A stretch of DNA of 64,000 nucleotides. Origin: Vibrio casei. Lineage in GTDB: Bacteria; Pseudomonadota; Gammaproteobacteria; Enterobacterales; Vibrionaceae. The notes beneath the pieces were generated by a model that did no database searches, was not told the origin of the DNA, and saw only the letters and a list, made by a program, of their open reading frames with translations. Position numbers and translations under genes: made by a program. The DNA is taken from assembly GCF_002218025.2 (NCBI RefSeq), contig NZ_AP018680.1, forward strand, positions 1,488,001 through 1,552,000, given 5' to 3'. Below are positions 8,575-18,698 of this stretch, piece after piece; positions within the stretch are counted from its first letter, which is position 1, and each line of letters starts with the position of its first letter.

Positions 8575-11500
8575 TTATTGCACCATAGCTAATAAAGCTT
8601 GAAGTGGGTGTTTTGGTTTCACTCCCTCAAAACGCTTCACTTGGCTACGGCATGAATAACCGGTAGCAAGACAGTATTCCTTGTCTAAACGATTCATATT
8701 CGGCTGCCAGCTTAATTGATAAATTCCTTGAGACATTTCAAACTTATCCGCTTCATGTCCAAACGTTCCCGCCATACCACAGCAGCCAACAGGAATAGTA
8801 TTTAATGTGGCACCAAAATGAGTAAAAATCTGCCCCCATTCTTTTTCTGAATTAGGCAGTTTGGTTTTCTCAGTGCAATGTGAAAACAAATTCCACGATT
8901 GCTGCGATGCCACAGCCGTAAACTTAAATTGATGTAAGTTTGGTTGTAGCCATTCATGCACACTGAGCACTTTAAAGCTCCCCGCTTTTTCACCTAATAC
9001 TTCACGATATTCATCGCGGTAACAAAGTACGGTTGCCGGATCTACGCCAACCATTGGAATGTTTAATTTTACTAGTGTATTCAAAAATTCAGCTGTTGAG
9101 GTGGCTGTTTGAGCAAACTGCTTTAAAAAACCTTTTACATGTTGTGCCTTACCATTCGGTTTAAATGGCAATACGACCGGTTTTTTACCTAGTTTAATGG
9201 CTAATTCGACAAAATCGGATACAACGTCAGCATCATAAAAACTCGTGAACGGGTCTTGGACGATCAGTACATAATCTTGCCGTTGTTCATCAGATAATAA
9301 CTGCAACTGAGATAAGCTAAACCGGCTGTCCCAGTCATTATTTTCTAAGGTTTTCTTAAGTGTAGGGACTGACAACAATGGCGCATCAATGTAACCAATA
9401 CTGCGTTTAGTCAAACCTTGAATCCATGACATTCCTAGTATACCGTTCACTAATTTTGGCGTACTTGCCATTATCGGCAAGAAGCTTTCAATGTTGGCCA
9501 CTAAATAATCTTTAACAGGACGCTGATAACGTGTGTAATACACATTTAAAAAACGAGACCGGAACGAAGGTACATCAACATTAATTGGGCATTGACTAGC
9601 ACAGGCTTTACAAGCTAAACAGCCATTCAGTGCTTCAAATACTTCATGTGAAAAATCATATTCACTCTTCTTTTTCATACTGTGACGAACTCGGTCAATC
9701 ATCAACTTTATCGAGCTGTTGCCATTTAATGCTTGTTGTTCTAAATCAAGAATATCAATGCCATTAGCGGTTAATTGACGAAGCCATTCGCGCACTAACC
9801 CCGCCCGTCCTTTCGGTGAGTGCCGACGATCGGCTGTGATTTTCATGGAAGGACACATTGGTGAATTCACATCGTAATTAAAGCACAAGCCATTACCATT
9901 ACATTCCATCGCTTGTCTAAAACTGTCACGAACCGTGATTGGAATTTGTCTATCAAATGTTGCACGCTTAGTATCAGACACTTTAACAAGTTCATCTTGA
10001 CTGTCTAATGGCGTACAAATTTTACCTGGATTCATCTTATTAAGCGGATCAAACGCCGCTTTAACTCGGCGTAATTGTAAAAATAACTCATCACCAAAGA
10101 ATTCAGGTCCGTATTCAGAGCGATAACCTTTCCCATGCTCGCCCCACATTAGACCGCCATATTTAGCAACCAGTTTAACCACTTCATCCGACACTTGGTG
10201 CATCAACTTTTCTTGTTCAGGATCACATAGATCCAATGCAGGCCTTACGTGTAAAACCCCGGCATCAACATGACCAAACATGCCATAGTTGAGTGATTTA
10301 CTGTCTAGCAACTCACGAAACTCAACAATAAAGTCGGCTAAATTTTCAGGCGGCACACAAGTGTCTTCTGCAAACGCAATCGGTTTGGCCCGACCTTTAG
10401 CCCCCCCTAATAAACCCACCGCTTTTTTCCGCATATTGTAGATTTTATTAATACCGGCAAGATCATTACAAACTTGAAAACCAATAATACCGCCTTCTTC
10501 GGTTTCCAATTTAACCTCAAGTTGAGCAACAAGATCATTCACTAAAAATGCGACTTCACTTTCACTTTCGCCAGCAAATTCAATAATATTAATACCTTGC
10601 ATATCCTTGCCTTCGACATCCGTCAATAAATCACTCACGGTATGCCAGACAATATCTTGTTTAGCTAAATTTAAAACTTTGGAGTCAACAGTTTCAACGG
10701 ATAAAGCTTGAGCTTCCACCATCAAAGGAGCGCTACGTAGTGCTGAATCAAACGAATTGTATTTAACATTCACCAGAGTTCTGGCTTTCGGTATCGGGGT
10801 TAAGTTCAATTTTGCTTCTGTAATAAACGCTAATGAACCTTCTGCGCCACACAATACACGCGCTAAATTAAATTCACCTTTATCATTTTCTGTTTGCGAT
10901 ACTTTGGATGCCTGAAATGACAACGCATTTTTTAGATCGTAACCCGTTAAGAATCGATTTAATGGTGGAAATTTAGCGTCAATGGCCGCTCGGTTTTCAC
11001 GGCATACACGTTCCGTTTCTGCTAAGGCTCTACTTGCAATCGTACCTAATGCTGGCACTTCATCCGAGCCATCCGTTTCATACATCGAACCATCAGAAAA
11101 TACAGCCTGAAGTGATAAAACATGATCAGAGGTTTTTCCATACTTTAATGACCCCTGACCAGAAGCATCCGTATTCACCATACCACCAAGCGTCGCACGA
11201 TTACTGGTTGATAGATCTGGAGAAAAAAAGTAACCATATGGACGAACCACATCATTAAGCTGATCTTTTACCACACCAGATTGAGCTCTTACCCAACCTT
11301 CTTGTTCATTCACTTCAAGGACTTTATTCATATGGCGAGACATGTCGACCACAATACCTTTAGTCAATGACTGTCCGTTGGTTCCTGTGCCCCCACCTCT
11401 AGGTGAAAAAGTGACACTGTCATATTTACGCTGTGAACCAACTTGCCCAATTAACTGAACATCGTGATTGTTCCTCGGCAAAACAACGGCTTGGGGAAGC

Positions 11501-11688
11501 TGTTGATATACACTGTTATCGGTGGCTACCGCTAAACGGCTAGCATAGGTTTGTTCAATATCGCCACTAAATCCAGCTTTTGATAGCTCAGAAAGATAAG
11601 CACCCACCACAGGATCAACGTCAAAACGCTGATTCAAAAGTGGAAGTGTGCTTGGTGTTGTTTTTGATGTATCGCTATTTGGTAACAT
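8575..11688 (-). CDS. ydiJ: FAD/4Fe-4S oxidoreductase, YdiJ family (D-2-hydroxyglutarate dehydrogenase type)
   Basis: Large fused flavo-iron-sulfur dehydrogenase, 1037 aa (E. coli YdiJ 1018). N-terminal FAD-binding PCMH domain with RGGGTGTNG near residue 97, FAD-oxidase C domain to about 550, then ferredoxin-type cysteines CLACKACASQCP near 690, and a C-terminal CCG domain (VGCCGMAGTFG near 970). YdiJ-type enzymes oxidise D-2-hydroxyglutarate to 2-oxoglutarate; substrate here is inferred from family. A GAGG site precedes the ATG. Monocistronic, with a palindromic repeat upstream. Confidence 0.92.
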   Translation of the reverse strand: MLPNSDTSKTTPSTLPLLNQRFDVDPVVGAYLSELSKAGFSGDIEQTYASRLAVATDNSVYQQLPQAVVLPRNNHDVQLIGQVGSQRKYDSVTFSPRGGGTGTNGQSLTKGIVVDMSRHMNKVLEVNEQEGWVRAQSGVVKDQLNDVVRPYGYFFSPDLSTSNRATLGGMVNTDASGQGSLKYGKTSDHVLSLQAVFSDGSMYETDGSDEVPALGTIASRALAETERVCRENRAAIDAKFPPLNRFLTGYDLKNALSFQASKVSQTENDKGEFNLARVLCGAEGSLAFITEAKLNLTPIPKARTLVNVKYNSFDSALRSAPLMVEAQALSVETVDSKVLNLAKQDIVWHTVSDLLTDVEGKDMQGINIIEFAGESESEVAFLVNDLVAQLEVKLETEEGGIIGFQVCNDLAGINKIYNMRKKAVGLLGGAKGRAKPIAFAEDTCVPPENLADFIVEFRELLDSKSLNYGMFGHVDAGVLHVRPALDLCDPEQEKLMHQVSDEVVKLVAKYGGLMWGEHGKGYRSEYGPEFFGDELFLQLRRVKAAFDPLNKMNPGKICTPLDSQDELVKVSDTKRATFDRQIPITVRDSFRQAMECNGNGLCFNYDVNSPMCPSMKITADRRHSPKGRAGLVREWLRQLTANGIDILDLEQQALNGNSSIKLMIDRVRHSMKKKSEYDFSHEVFEALNGCLACKACASQCPINVDVPSFRSRFLNVYYTRYQRPVKDYLVANIESFLPIMASTPKLVNGILGMSWIQGLTKRSIGYIDAPLLSVPTLKKTLENNDWDSRFSLSQLQLLSDEQRQDYVLIVQDPFTSFYDADVVSDFVELAIKLGKKPVVLPFKPNGKAQHVKGFLKQFAQTATSTAEFLNTLVKLNIPMVGVDPATVLCYRDEYREVLGEKAGSFKVLSVHEWLQPNLHQFKFTAVASQQSWNLFSHCTEKTKLPNSEKEWGQIFTHFGATLNTIPVGCCGMAGTFGHEADKFEMSQGIYQLSWQPNMNRLDKEYCLATGYSCRSQVKRFEGVKPKHPLQALLAMVQ

Positions 11689-11736
11689 TGCGCCTCATGC
11701 CCCTGCTTCGCTGATCCCTTCAGCTTGGGATGTTTA

Positions 11737-11833
11737 TATACCTAAGTGACTTCAAGATGCAGAATTCAATTTGCCTTGCCTAAAGCTTGTTTTATTCTTG
11801 CTGAAACTCGCACCTTGAAGTTACTTGGGTATA
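11737..11833. repeat. Intergenic inverted repeat, long copy
   Basis: Two 24-bp arms (11737-11760 and 11810-11833) are inverted copies of each other at 21 of 24 positions, ending TATACC at the outside and CAAGRTGC at the inside, with 49 bp between. A second copy of the same arms lies at 51851-51906. It looks like a dispersed MITE/REP-type element. Confidence 0.8.
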
Positions 11834-12027
11834 GCCATCATAAAGTTTGATGACCATCACTTTACAACATTTGTCATAACCTTAGGAATAGAAAGTTAAC
11901 GATTGCGCATAATCAGTGATGCTTCATAAATATTCCCTTTTAGTTTGAGGGTTGTTCTTTCTAATAAGCGCAAAAAACGGTAGTATACGCGGCTCATTTA
12001 TTCGCCTTTACTATAGTTAGAAGATTA
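11834..12027. other. Promoter region of the DUF2786 gene
   Basis: About 190 bp between the repeat and the DUF2786 start. Apart from likely promoter DNA I see no open frame or structure here. Confidence 0.35.
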
Positions 12028-12714
12028 ATGGATAAACAAAAAGCCCTTAAAAAAATCGCCAAATGCTTAGAGTTGGGGAATTCCGCTAATGTCAATGAAG
12101 CGGCACAAGCGATTAGAATGGCCCATCGTCTCATGCTTAAATATGGTTTGGATAAGGACGATATTGATTTCATTAAATTGGGTAAGACACAGTCTAGTCA
12201 TCTTTTACCTGCGAATATCAGTTCAAACCTTCTTCGGATTATCCGTGGTATCAACACTCGTTTCGGTGTTGAGGCCGTATTGCTCAACCATAAAGGCTTA
12301 AAACGTGTTGAATTCATTGGTGAGGCCGACCGCGCAATTTTTGCGGCGTTTGCTTTTGATATTGTTTATCGTGAAATGAATGAACAAACTGGACAATTCC
12401 GTAATAGTTTTTCAGGCACTGGTACTGGCAGCGCCGAAGTGACCCGCCGTGTAAATTCATTTTTATCTGGTTGGATTGAAGGCGCACTTGAGAAATTACC
12501 TCTTATTGCTCCTGATGATGATTCCGCTCAGAAGATCAATAACTACATTGATAAAGAATTTGAAAATATTGATCGCGAAACTTTTAAACAACAACTTCGA
12601 GAAGCAATGAAAAATTTCACTGCGGATTACGAGGTGGGCTTAAAAAAAGGTCGACGTATTTCGGTCAATCGTCCAATTGATGGCGCTGAACAGAAAAAAC
12701 GTCTTAGCAAATAA
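12028..12714 (+). CDS. DUF2786 domain protein
   Basis: 228-aa soluble protein. The first 45 residues (KALKKIAKCLELGNSANVNEAA, RMAHRLMLKYGL) are the DUF2786 signature found in phage and bacterial proteins of unknown role, followed by a longer helical region with a Gly/Ser stretch SGTGTGSAE. The basic C-terminus suggests nucleic-acid contact, which is only inference. It stands alone between ydiJ (divergent) and a small CxxC protein. Confidence 0.85.
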   Translation: MDKQKALKKIAKCLELGNSANVNEAAQAIRMAHRLMLKYGLDKDDIDFIKLGKTQSSHLLPANISSNLLRIIRGINTRFGVEAVLLNHKGLKRVEFIGEADRAIFAAFAFDIVYREMNEQTGQFRNSFSGTGTGSAEVTRRVNSFLSGWIEGALEKLPLIAPDDDSAQKINNYIDKEFENIDRETFKQQLREAMKNFTADYEVGLKKGRRISVNRPIDGAEQKKRLSK

Positions 12715-12907
12715 TTTGCATTTTTTACTATTCAAAAATACGGCCAATATACAAGCAATCGTTTACTTAGATTTAATTACTTATATATGTGACGAAATAC
12801 ACATTTCATCTTCCAATAAGATTCGAAAGTACCTCTTTAGTTGGCTACACTCCGTTTCGTTACATCGTAAGTAATAAAAATAATTTTGAGCAGTACAGGA
12901 AACCAAA

Positions 12908-13096
12908 ATGGAAAACGCACGAGGCACTTGTGATTGGTGCAAACAATTTGTTGTAGGCGAATTAATCAAATTAGAATATATCGATGGTATTAGTCATCAT
13001 GCTTGTCACCAATGCCATGGTTTTGCCCGCATTGATGTTCGACAGTTTAATATTGCAGAGCAGGCATTACGCGATAAACAATCAAAGTTAAACTAA
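12908..13096 (+). CDS. Small protein with two CxxC motifs
   Basis: 62-aa hypothetical protein. CDWC near residue 8 and CHQC near residue 35 form a likely zinc ribbon or rubredoxin-like knuckle; His residues flank the second pair. An AGGA site precedes the ATG and a terminator follows. I cannot name a family; the layout suggests a metal-bound structural or nucleic-acid-binding mini-protein. Confidence 0.75.
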   Translation: MENARGTCDWCKQFVVGELIKLEYIDGISHHACHQCHGFARIDVRQFNIAEQALRDKQSKLN

Positions 13097-13118
13097 ATAT
13101 ACCCGAAACCATCACCAC

Positions 13119-13148
13119 AAAAAGGCACTCAATAATGAGCGCCTTTTT
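13119..13148 (+). terminator. Terminator after the CxxC mini-protein
   Basis: 12-bp stem AAAAAGGCACTC / GAGCGCCTTTTT with one mismatch and a 6-nt loop, ending in a T-run. Confidence 0.75.
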
Positions 13149-13319
13149 AGCTTTAGGGCTGAACAAATTTAATTAAAGTATATTGATAGCGATAACCAAA
13201 GTGATTGGTTGAATATTCATCGAATAAATCACTTTAACTTGGCGAGAATTTTTGAATCATATACTCTTACCTTTTCCAACAACGGCCGCTCTGCCATCGC
13301 TTTGAGCACAGGACAAACT

Positions 13320-13649
13320 ATGTATCAATACCAAGGTAATGACATCGACACTGACGCGGAAGGTTACTTATTAGACCATACTCAATGGAGTGAAGGTTTA
13401 GTGCCTATCATCGCAGAGCAAGAAGGAATAGAATTAACAGAACCGCACTGGGAAGTGATTCGCTTCGTACGCACATTTTATCTCGAATTTAATACTTCGC
13501 CAGCAGTTCGTATGCTAGTCAAAGCAATGGAAAAAGAACATGGCCCTGAAAAAGGAAGCAGTAAATACCTGTTTACCCTATTTCGAAAAGGTCCAGCAAA
13601 GCAAGCAACAAAACTGGCAGGGCTTCCTAAGCCGGCAAAATGTTTATAA
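13320..13649 (+). CDS. tusE: Sulfur relay protein TusE/DsrC family
   Basis: 109 aa, equal to E. coli TusE. It takes persulfide sulfur from TusBCD and passes it to MnmA for 2-thiouridine in tRNA. The conserved C-terminal arm ends [12 protein letters not shown] with the reactive penultimate Cys. A longer frame opening at 13209 is rejected: the family starts at [16 protein letters not shown], which has AGGA 7 nt upstream. Its last 6 bp overlap the convergent acylphosphatase gene. Confidence 0.94.
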   Translation: MYQYQGNDIDTDAEGYLLDHTQWSEGLVPIIAEQEGIELTEPHWEVIRFVRTFYLEFNTSPAVRMLVKAMEKEHGPEKGSSKYLFTLFRKGPAKQATKLAGLPKPAKCL

Positions 13650-13916
13650 GATCATAAAATCATCTTTTATTGATTTATCCGTTGGCTGCTCAACCACCGA
13701 ATCTACATACGCGGTTCTTGGGCCTTTTTTCAACCATAAATGAAAGGCCTTCACTTTATCATCTTCACCACAAACCAATACTTCAACATCACCATTATTT
13801 AAATTCTTAGCATACCCTGTTACGCCAAAGCTTAATCCATGATGAGCGGTTTGATAACGGAAGCCAACGCCTTGAACCATGCCAGAAACAATGAACAAAC
13901 GATTAACTGTAGACAT
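13644..13916 (-). CDS. acyP: Acylphosphatase
   Basis: 90-aa enzyme hydrolysing acyl phosphates. The active-site signature [11 protein letters not shown] carries the phosphate-binding Arg, and [13 protein letters not shown] carries the catalytic Asn. The start at 13916 has AGAAGG 6 nt upstream; the longer frame to 14000 would run into the rlmI promoter. Convergent with and overlapping tusE by 6 bp, and divergent from rlmI. Confidence 0.93.
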   Translation of the reverse strand: MSTVNRLFIVSGMVQGVGFRYQTAHHGLSFGVTGYAKNLNNGDVEVLVCGEDDKVKAFHLWLKKGPRTAYVDSVVEQPTDKSIKDDFMIL

Positions 13917-14047
13917 AAAATGCCCTTCTATTTTATTTTCATTCATTAAACAAACAACAATTTTAGCAATATTGACGGTTAAATTTGCTTTCCCAAGCAC
14001 ATTCTATGAAAATAGACGTTCATTTCTTTTCAGGCCATTCAAACACT

Positions 14048-15235
14048 ATGTCATCAGCTATATATCTTGTTAAAGGTAGAGAAAAATCGTTACTACGTCG
14101 TCATCCTTGGATTTTTTCTCGTGGTATTCAAAGAGTCGAAGGCCAGCCCGAGCTAGGCGATACAGTGGATGTATATTCAAATCAAGGTCAGTGGCTAGCA
14201 AAAGCAGCATACTCACCTCAATCACAAATTAGAGCCCGTGTATGGAGCTTTGAAAAAGAAGACATAAATACAGAATTTTTCATCAAACGCTTAAAAGAAG
14301 CACAAGCAATGCGCAAATCAATCATTGCGCGAGGTGGTTTAACTGGATATCGATTAATTGCAGGGGAGTCAGATGGCTTACCGGGCATTACCATTGACCG
14401 TTACCAAAATTTTCTTGTCTGCCAACTTCTTAGCGCAGGCGCAGAAGTACAACGTGAATCTTTATTGGATGCCTTAAAGCACGTTTATCCTACCTGTTCG
14501 ATCTATGAACGTTCAGATGTATCCGTTCGTAAGAAAGAAGGGTTAAAAGAACGCCAAGGTGTGCTTCATGGTGATACTCCACCCGGTGTCGTTGTGATTG
14601 AAGAAAATGGCGTTCACATTCAAGTCGATATTAAGTCTGGTCACAAAACAGGCTTTTATCTTGACCAACGCGACAGTCGTCAATTATCAATGAAATACGT
14701 TGATGGTAAAACGGTACTGAATTGTTTTTCTTACACAGGTGGATTTGGGCTTTACGCTCTAAAAGGTGGCGCATCACACGTGATTAATGCTGACGTATCT
14801 CAACCTGCTCTAGATAATGCAAAAGCCAATGCAGAACTAAACGGATTTGATACCAACAAAGCCGAGTTTCTTAATGCCGATGTATTCAAATTATTACGGG
14901 AATACAGAGATAATGGGAAAAAATTTGATGTCGTTATTATGGACCCACCAAAATTTGCTGAATCTAAAGCACAATTAAATGGCGCATGTCGAGGTTATAA
15001 AGACATAAACATGCTCGCGATGCAGATTTTAAAACCTGGCGGAACCTTATTAACCTATTCTTGTTCTGGCTTAATGGAACAAAATTTATTTCAGAAAATT
15101 TTAGCCGATGCCGCATTAGATGCAGGTCGTCGCATGCAATTTATAGAACGTTTTGGCCAAGCCGCCGACCACCCTGTTGATAGTGCTTACCCAGAAGGTT
15201 TTTATTTAAAAGGATTTGCCTGTCAGGTTAACTAA
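14048..15235 (+). CDS. rlmI: 23S rRNA m5C1962 methyltransferase RlmI
   Basis: 395-aa SAM-dependent methyltransferase (E. coli 396). N-terminal PUA domain ([18 protein letters not shown]), central EEHEA-like region, and a Rossmann domain with [14 protein letters not shown] (SAM binding), MDPPKF and YSCSG with the catalytic Cys. The start at 14048 ([13 protein letters not shown]) is preferred over ATG 13985, which would add 21 unconserved residues. Confidence 0.94.
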   Translation: MSSAIYLVKGREKSLLRRHPWIFSRGIQRVEGQPELGDTVDVYSNQGQWLAKAAYSPQSQIRARVWSFEKEDINTEFFIKRLKEAQAMRKSIIARGGLTGYRLIAGESDGLPGITIDRYQNFLVCQLLSAGAEVQRESLLDALKHVYPTCSIYERSDVSVRKKEGLKERQGVLHGDTPPGVVVIEENGVHIQVDIKSGHKTGFYLDQRDSRQLSMKYVDGKTVLNCFSYTGGFGLYALKGGASHVINADVSQPALDNAKANAELNGFDTNKAEFLNADVFKLLREYRDNGKKFDVVIMDPPKFAESKAQLNGACRGYKDINMLAMQILKPGGTLLTYSCSGLMEQNLFQKILADAALDAGRRMQFIERFGQAADHPVDSAYPEGFYLKGFACQVN

Positions 15236-15311
15236 CAGCTACCTTTTAATCATTGATATTTGTAAATACAGAAACTTAAATCCTAGAAACCTATAATTTA
15301 GAGAGCATAAC

Positions 15312-15662
15312 ATGTCAAAATTAACCGCAGATATTGAAGCTAACCTTGAGCTTTTCGTGCAAGAAACCAAGCAATCTAAATTAGTTTGGGGACTGAAAAA
15401 TGTAGATGGTTGGCTAGCTTGTGATTCTTCAGAATTTGAAGAAAGTGAAGTAATGCCTTTCTGGTCGTCAAAGGAAGATGCTCAAAAACATAATGTTGAA
15501 GAATGGTCAGATTTCGAAGTATTAGAAATTCCATTAGATATCTTTGTTGAAGATTGGTTAATCACATTATCTGAAGATGGCGTATTAATTGGTACTAACT
15601 GGAATGAGCAGTTAGAAGGTAAAGAAGTTGAACCAAGTGATTTAGCAAAACTGTATCTATAA
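15312..15662 (+). CDS. DUF2750 domain protein
   Basis: 116-aa acidic protein of the DUF2750 family, whose role is unknown. Typical features are the WGLKNVDGWLACDS strand region, MPFWSSKEDA, and a C-terminus ending in IGTNWNEQLEG. No membrane segment. Single gene behind rlmI, followed by a hairpin that also faces queC. Confidence 0.85.
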   Translation: MSKLTADIEANLELFVQETKQSKLVWGLKNVDGWLACDSSEFEESEVMPFWSSKEDAQKHNVEEWSDFEVLEIPLDIFVEDWLITLSEDGVLIGTNWNEQLEGKEVEPSDLAKLYL

Positions 15663-15693
15663 ATCTTAATTGTTTAAATTTGTATAAAACTCA

Positions 15694-15731
15694 ACGAAAG
15701 AAACCCAAGACAATAATTGGGTTTCTTTCGT
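15694..15731. terminator. Bidirectional hairpin DUF2750 / queC
   Basis: A 15-bp perfect stem (ACGAAAGAAACCCAA and its complement) with an 8-nt loop sits between convergent genes. T-runs are short on both sides, so strength is uncertain. Confidence 0.65.
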
Positions 15732-15790
15732 CTTTACCAAACGCAAAGTTATGACTACCAGCCTACCGATAATTAATTATTTGATAACAA

Positions 15791-16486
15791 TTAGTTATTC
15801 TGTTGTTTCTGCTTTAATTCATTCATCACTTCATTGCGATTATTCAAGTAATCCATTAACCCTACTCTACGTAAATCACAAGATGGACAGTCCCCACAAC
15901 CATCACCAATAATACCGTTGTAGCACGTTAATGTTTCATTCCTGATTAACTCTAAAGCATCATTTTGATCTGCTAAAGCCCATGTCTCCGCTTTATTGAG
16001 CCACATCAATGGTGTTTCAATGCTAAACTCTCTATCCATCCCTAAAATAAGCGCATTGTTTATTGATTTTACGAACTGATCACGACAATCTGGGTAACCG
16101 GAAAAATCCGTTTCACAAACTCCCGTAATGACGCTTTCAGCACCAATCTGATAGGCATAAATACCTGCGAGGGTTAAAAATAATATATTACGCCCAGGCA
16201 CAAAAGAGTTAGGTAACCCATTTTCTTGTAATTCATGAGAAACAGGAATGTCGTCTCTCGTGAGAGAGCTAATCGCCAGTTCATTAAGTAAACCAACATC
16301 CATCACTTTATGGGCTTTCACACCTAATTGTTTGCACAGTTTTTCAGCTACTTCTATTTCAAGTTTGTGTCGCTGCCCATAATCAAAAGTAATAGCATGC
16401 ACTTCATCATATTTTTTTAATGCTTGAACCAAACAAGTTGTGGAGTCTTGACCACCACTGAATACTACCACTGCTTTAGATGTCAT
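15791..16486 (-). CDS. queC: 7-cyano-7-deazaguanine synthase
   Basis: QueC, 231 aa, the same as E. coli. It converts 7-carboxy-7-deazaguanine to preQ0 in queuosine synthesis. ATP pyrophosphatase loop FSGGQDSTT near residue 8 and the zinc cysteines [11 protein letters not shown] near residue 195. The start at 16486 is chosen from the family N-terminus [12 protein letters not shown], with AAGGGA upstream. It lies 29 bp after the Nudix-PAP2 gene on the same strand, probably co-transcribed. Confidence 0.95.
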   Translation of the reverse strand: MTSKAVVVFSGGQDSTTCLVQALKKYDEVHAITFDYGQRHKLEIEVAEKLCKQLGVKAHKVMDVGLLNELAISSLTRDDIPVSHELQENGLPNSFVPGRNILFLTLAGIYAYQIGAESVITGVCETDFSGYPDCRDQFVKSINNALILGMDREFSIETPLMWLNKAETWALADQNDALELIRNETLTCYNGIIGDGCGDCPSCDLRRVGLMDYLNNRNEVMNELKQKQQNN

Positions 16487-16515
16487 TATTTTCCCTTTTT
16501 CAATACGTATATTTT

Positions 16516-17967
16516 TCAATGTGTATATTGCTTTATTCGTCCGAAGGTAAACACAATAAATGTCATCGCGAACCAAGCACTACACTGTAAAAAATAGCTC
16601 GTGGATGAACTGTAAGTATTACTCAATAAAGTATGCTGATATAAATACGACACCATCAATATTAAACACCACGTAAGAGGGAGCTTTATCGACAACCCTC
16701 CCCATCCTTCCATTTTGTCCTTCTTTAAAAAAACAAGGGACATTGTGAATCCTAATGTGGCAGCAGATATGTATCCAAATAACAATGAATGTGTGTACCA
16801 AGACAATACAACTAAGATAATAAAGCAGCCCCACCAAAATTTTGAATCACCTAATATTACAGGCAGTTGAGTGTACCCCAAAGACTCTATACGTATAAAA
16901 TTAGAGACAATAAAAGCACCCAAAACATAACCAAAAACAACATCTGAACTAAAGTTCAACCCTAATGCCACACTAGAAAAGCCTTGAGCTAAGATTATCA
17001 ATAGTAGACTTAATAAATATTTATATCTTCCAAATTCTTTATACGACTTAGTAAGATGATGATAAATATAACTCGACCAAACAACAGCCACCGTTGATCG
17101 CAAACTTGGCGAACCAAAACCGGATAAACTACCTAAGTTTAGATTAGGATCATAAGCATAAGGTCTTGGGAATTTTAAACCCAGTTGCAATAAGGCAACG
17201 ATTGTAAAACTTATCAACATTAAAAAGTTCAGCTTTACAGTGAAATTAGCTCCTAAGAAAAAATATATGATAGGCAGCAACAACAACAAAATATAGAAAC
17301 TTGAACTTGAATTTAAGCCATGAATAACGTTTAAAAAACTGTGTTTTAACATCGGAGATAATTCATTTATCCAACTTTGTAATAACTGAATTTTAGGTAA
17401 TTCAATTTGATGATAAAAAGGGGCCGCACTTACCGCCGATTCAATATAATAAACGGGGGCGTTATTCACATCATGATTCAAAACTTGTGATTTAAATTGC
17501 TCAGGATAACGATATTCTTTCTTCGAAATATAATTGGGATTGGCTAAATAAACTTGACTCACCTCGAGCCCGTAAGACGGAGCATACCAACCAGGTAGCA
17601 CATGGTATCCTTTCGCATTTTGGGCAGAAAAAGCAACAACACCAGAATCTGGCTGACAATGATAAACAACAGCGGTTTCCGTCTGAACGAGTTCTTCTAA
17701 TACTGATACTATAATTCCCGTCTCTTCCCATGTTTCCCGTTTCGCTGTCACTTTCGGAGATTCATTATCTTCTATCGTTCCACCGGGTAATGACAAACGT
17801 TTGGTTAATAGTTCATCAACAAATACAACTTGATCATCCGCTTGAATATAACAAAGTGCACCTTTTATATTCGGGGCTAATTTTTCTAATAAGACTTTTT
17901 CTGCTGAGGCAACATATGAATAAAGTGCTGAAAACACCGAGATAAATACAATAAATAAAAATTTCAA
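16516..17967 (-). CDS. Periplasmic Nudix domain fused to a degenerate PAP2 membrane domain
   Basis: 483 aa, TTG start with GGTGGGAA upstream. Residues 1-22 form a signal peptide (ends VASAE). Residues 35-190 hold a Nudix domain with an intact box, GTIEDNE then RETWEETGI. From about 220 the protein has multiple membrane helices aligned to PAP2 phosphatases, but motif 2 PSGH reads PSLR and motif 3 reads LGLNFSSDV, so the two catalytic His and the Arg seem lost. The fusion puts a Nudix hydrolase outside the cytoplasm; substrate unknown. It precedes queC by 29 bp. Confidence 0.8.
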   Translation of the reverse strand: MKFLFIVFISVFSALYSYVASAEKVLLEKLAPNIKGALCYIQADDQVVFVDELLTKRLSLPGGTIEDNESPKVTAKRETWEETGIIVSVLEELVQTETAVVYHCQPDSGVVAFSAQNAKGYHVLPGWYAPSYGLEVSQVYLANPNYISKKEYRYPEQFKSQVLNHDVNNAPVYYIESAVSAAPFYHQIELPKIQLLQSWINELSPMLKHSFLNVIHGLNSSSSFYILLLLLPIIYFFLGANFTVKLNFLMLISFTIVALLQLGLKFPRPYAYDPNLNLGSLSGFGSPSLRSTVAVVWSSYIYHHLTKSYKEFGRYKYLLSLLLIILAQGFSSVALGLNFSSDVVFGYVLGAFIVSNFIRIESLGYTQLPVILGDSKFWWGCFIILVVLSWYTHSLLFGYISAATLGFTMSLVFLKKDKMEGWGGLSIKLPLTWCLILMVSYLYQHTLLSNTYSSSTSYFLQCSAWFAMTFIVFTFGRIKQYTH

Positions 17968-18000
17968 ATTCCCACCAATCTAGGCGTATTTAATGCCAAA

Positions 18001-18480
18001 TTATACAAGAGACTTACGTAACCAATGAATATGGGGATTAAAGCCCATTTTTTGATAGAAAGATTGACCTACTTGATTAAACGCCCACACTTCAACAAAG
18101 ATCTGTTGAACTCCATAATCAAATAGTATCGATTCAATATGTTTAAATAATGATTGTGCAACGCCTGATTGACGATATTTTTCAACAACAAAAAATTCAT
18201 CAATATTACCCATTGGTAACGGCTTACTAACGGTTGAAATTAACTCACAAAAGTGCCCAGAAATAAAACCTATAATGTTGGCTTCCCCGACTACTGCAAC
18301 ATAAAGCAAACACTCAGGATCATCTAAATAGCGAGCAATGCTTTTCTCTTGTTCAATATCAGAAGCCGTTTTAAAAAATTCTGGGGACGCTTTATGATGA
18401 TGATCATGCAACTGATACATCAATTCATCTAGTTGCCTTAAGTCCTCCCTTCTAGCCGCTCTAATTTGAATATTTGTCAT
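18001..18480 (-). CDS. GNAT family N-acetyltransferase
   Basis: 159 aa. GNAT fold with the acetyl-CoA loop region EKYRQSGVAQSLFKH (RxxGxA type, with Q in place of the usual R/G) and the C-terminal NQVGQSFYQKMGF. Substrate cannot be read from sequence. Located 33 bp upstream of the Nudix-PAP2 gene on the same strand, so possibly co-transcribed with it and queC. Confidence 0.88.
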   Translation of the reverse strand: MTNIQIRAARREDLRQLDELMYQLHDHHHKASPEFFKTASDIEQEKSIARYLDDPECLLYVAVVGEANIIGFISGHFCELISTVSKPLPMGNIDEFFVVEKYRQSGVAQSLFKHIESILFDYGVQQIFVEVWAFNQVGQSFYQKMGFNPHIHWLRKSLV

Positions 18481-18634
18481 CGCTCTATCCGACTGAAATT
18501 AAACACCATTCAATATTTACTGTTTTTGCATACGCTGTAGAAGTACGATATTACGGGATAGTAATGTCGTTGTATTGATTATACTAATAATTTTTTTATT
18601 CTTTTTCATTATCTTCTAACAAATAGGAGTTTTT

Positions 18635-18664
18635 ATGCTTTCTAAGCTTTATTATTTTGATTAA
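18635..18664 (+). other. Leader mini-ORF before the LysE-type gene
   Basis: ATG at 18635 with an ideal AGGAG site 5 nt upstream opens a 9-codon frame, MLSKLYYFD, ending in TAA at 18662. The LysE frame just downstream has no good ribosome site of its own. Either a leader peptide or the trace of a frameshift that separated the original start. Confidence 0.5.
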
Positions 18665-18698
18665 ACTGAAACCCCTTTTTCTGTTGAATAATAATAAC

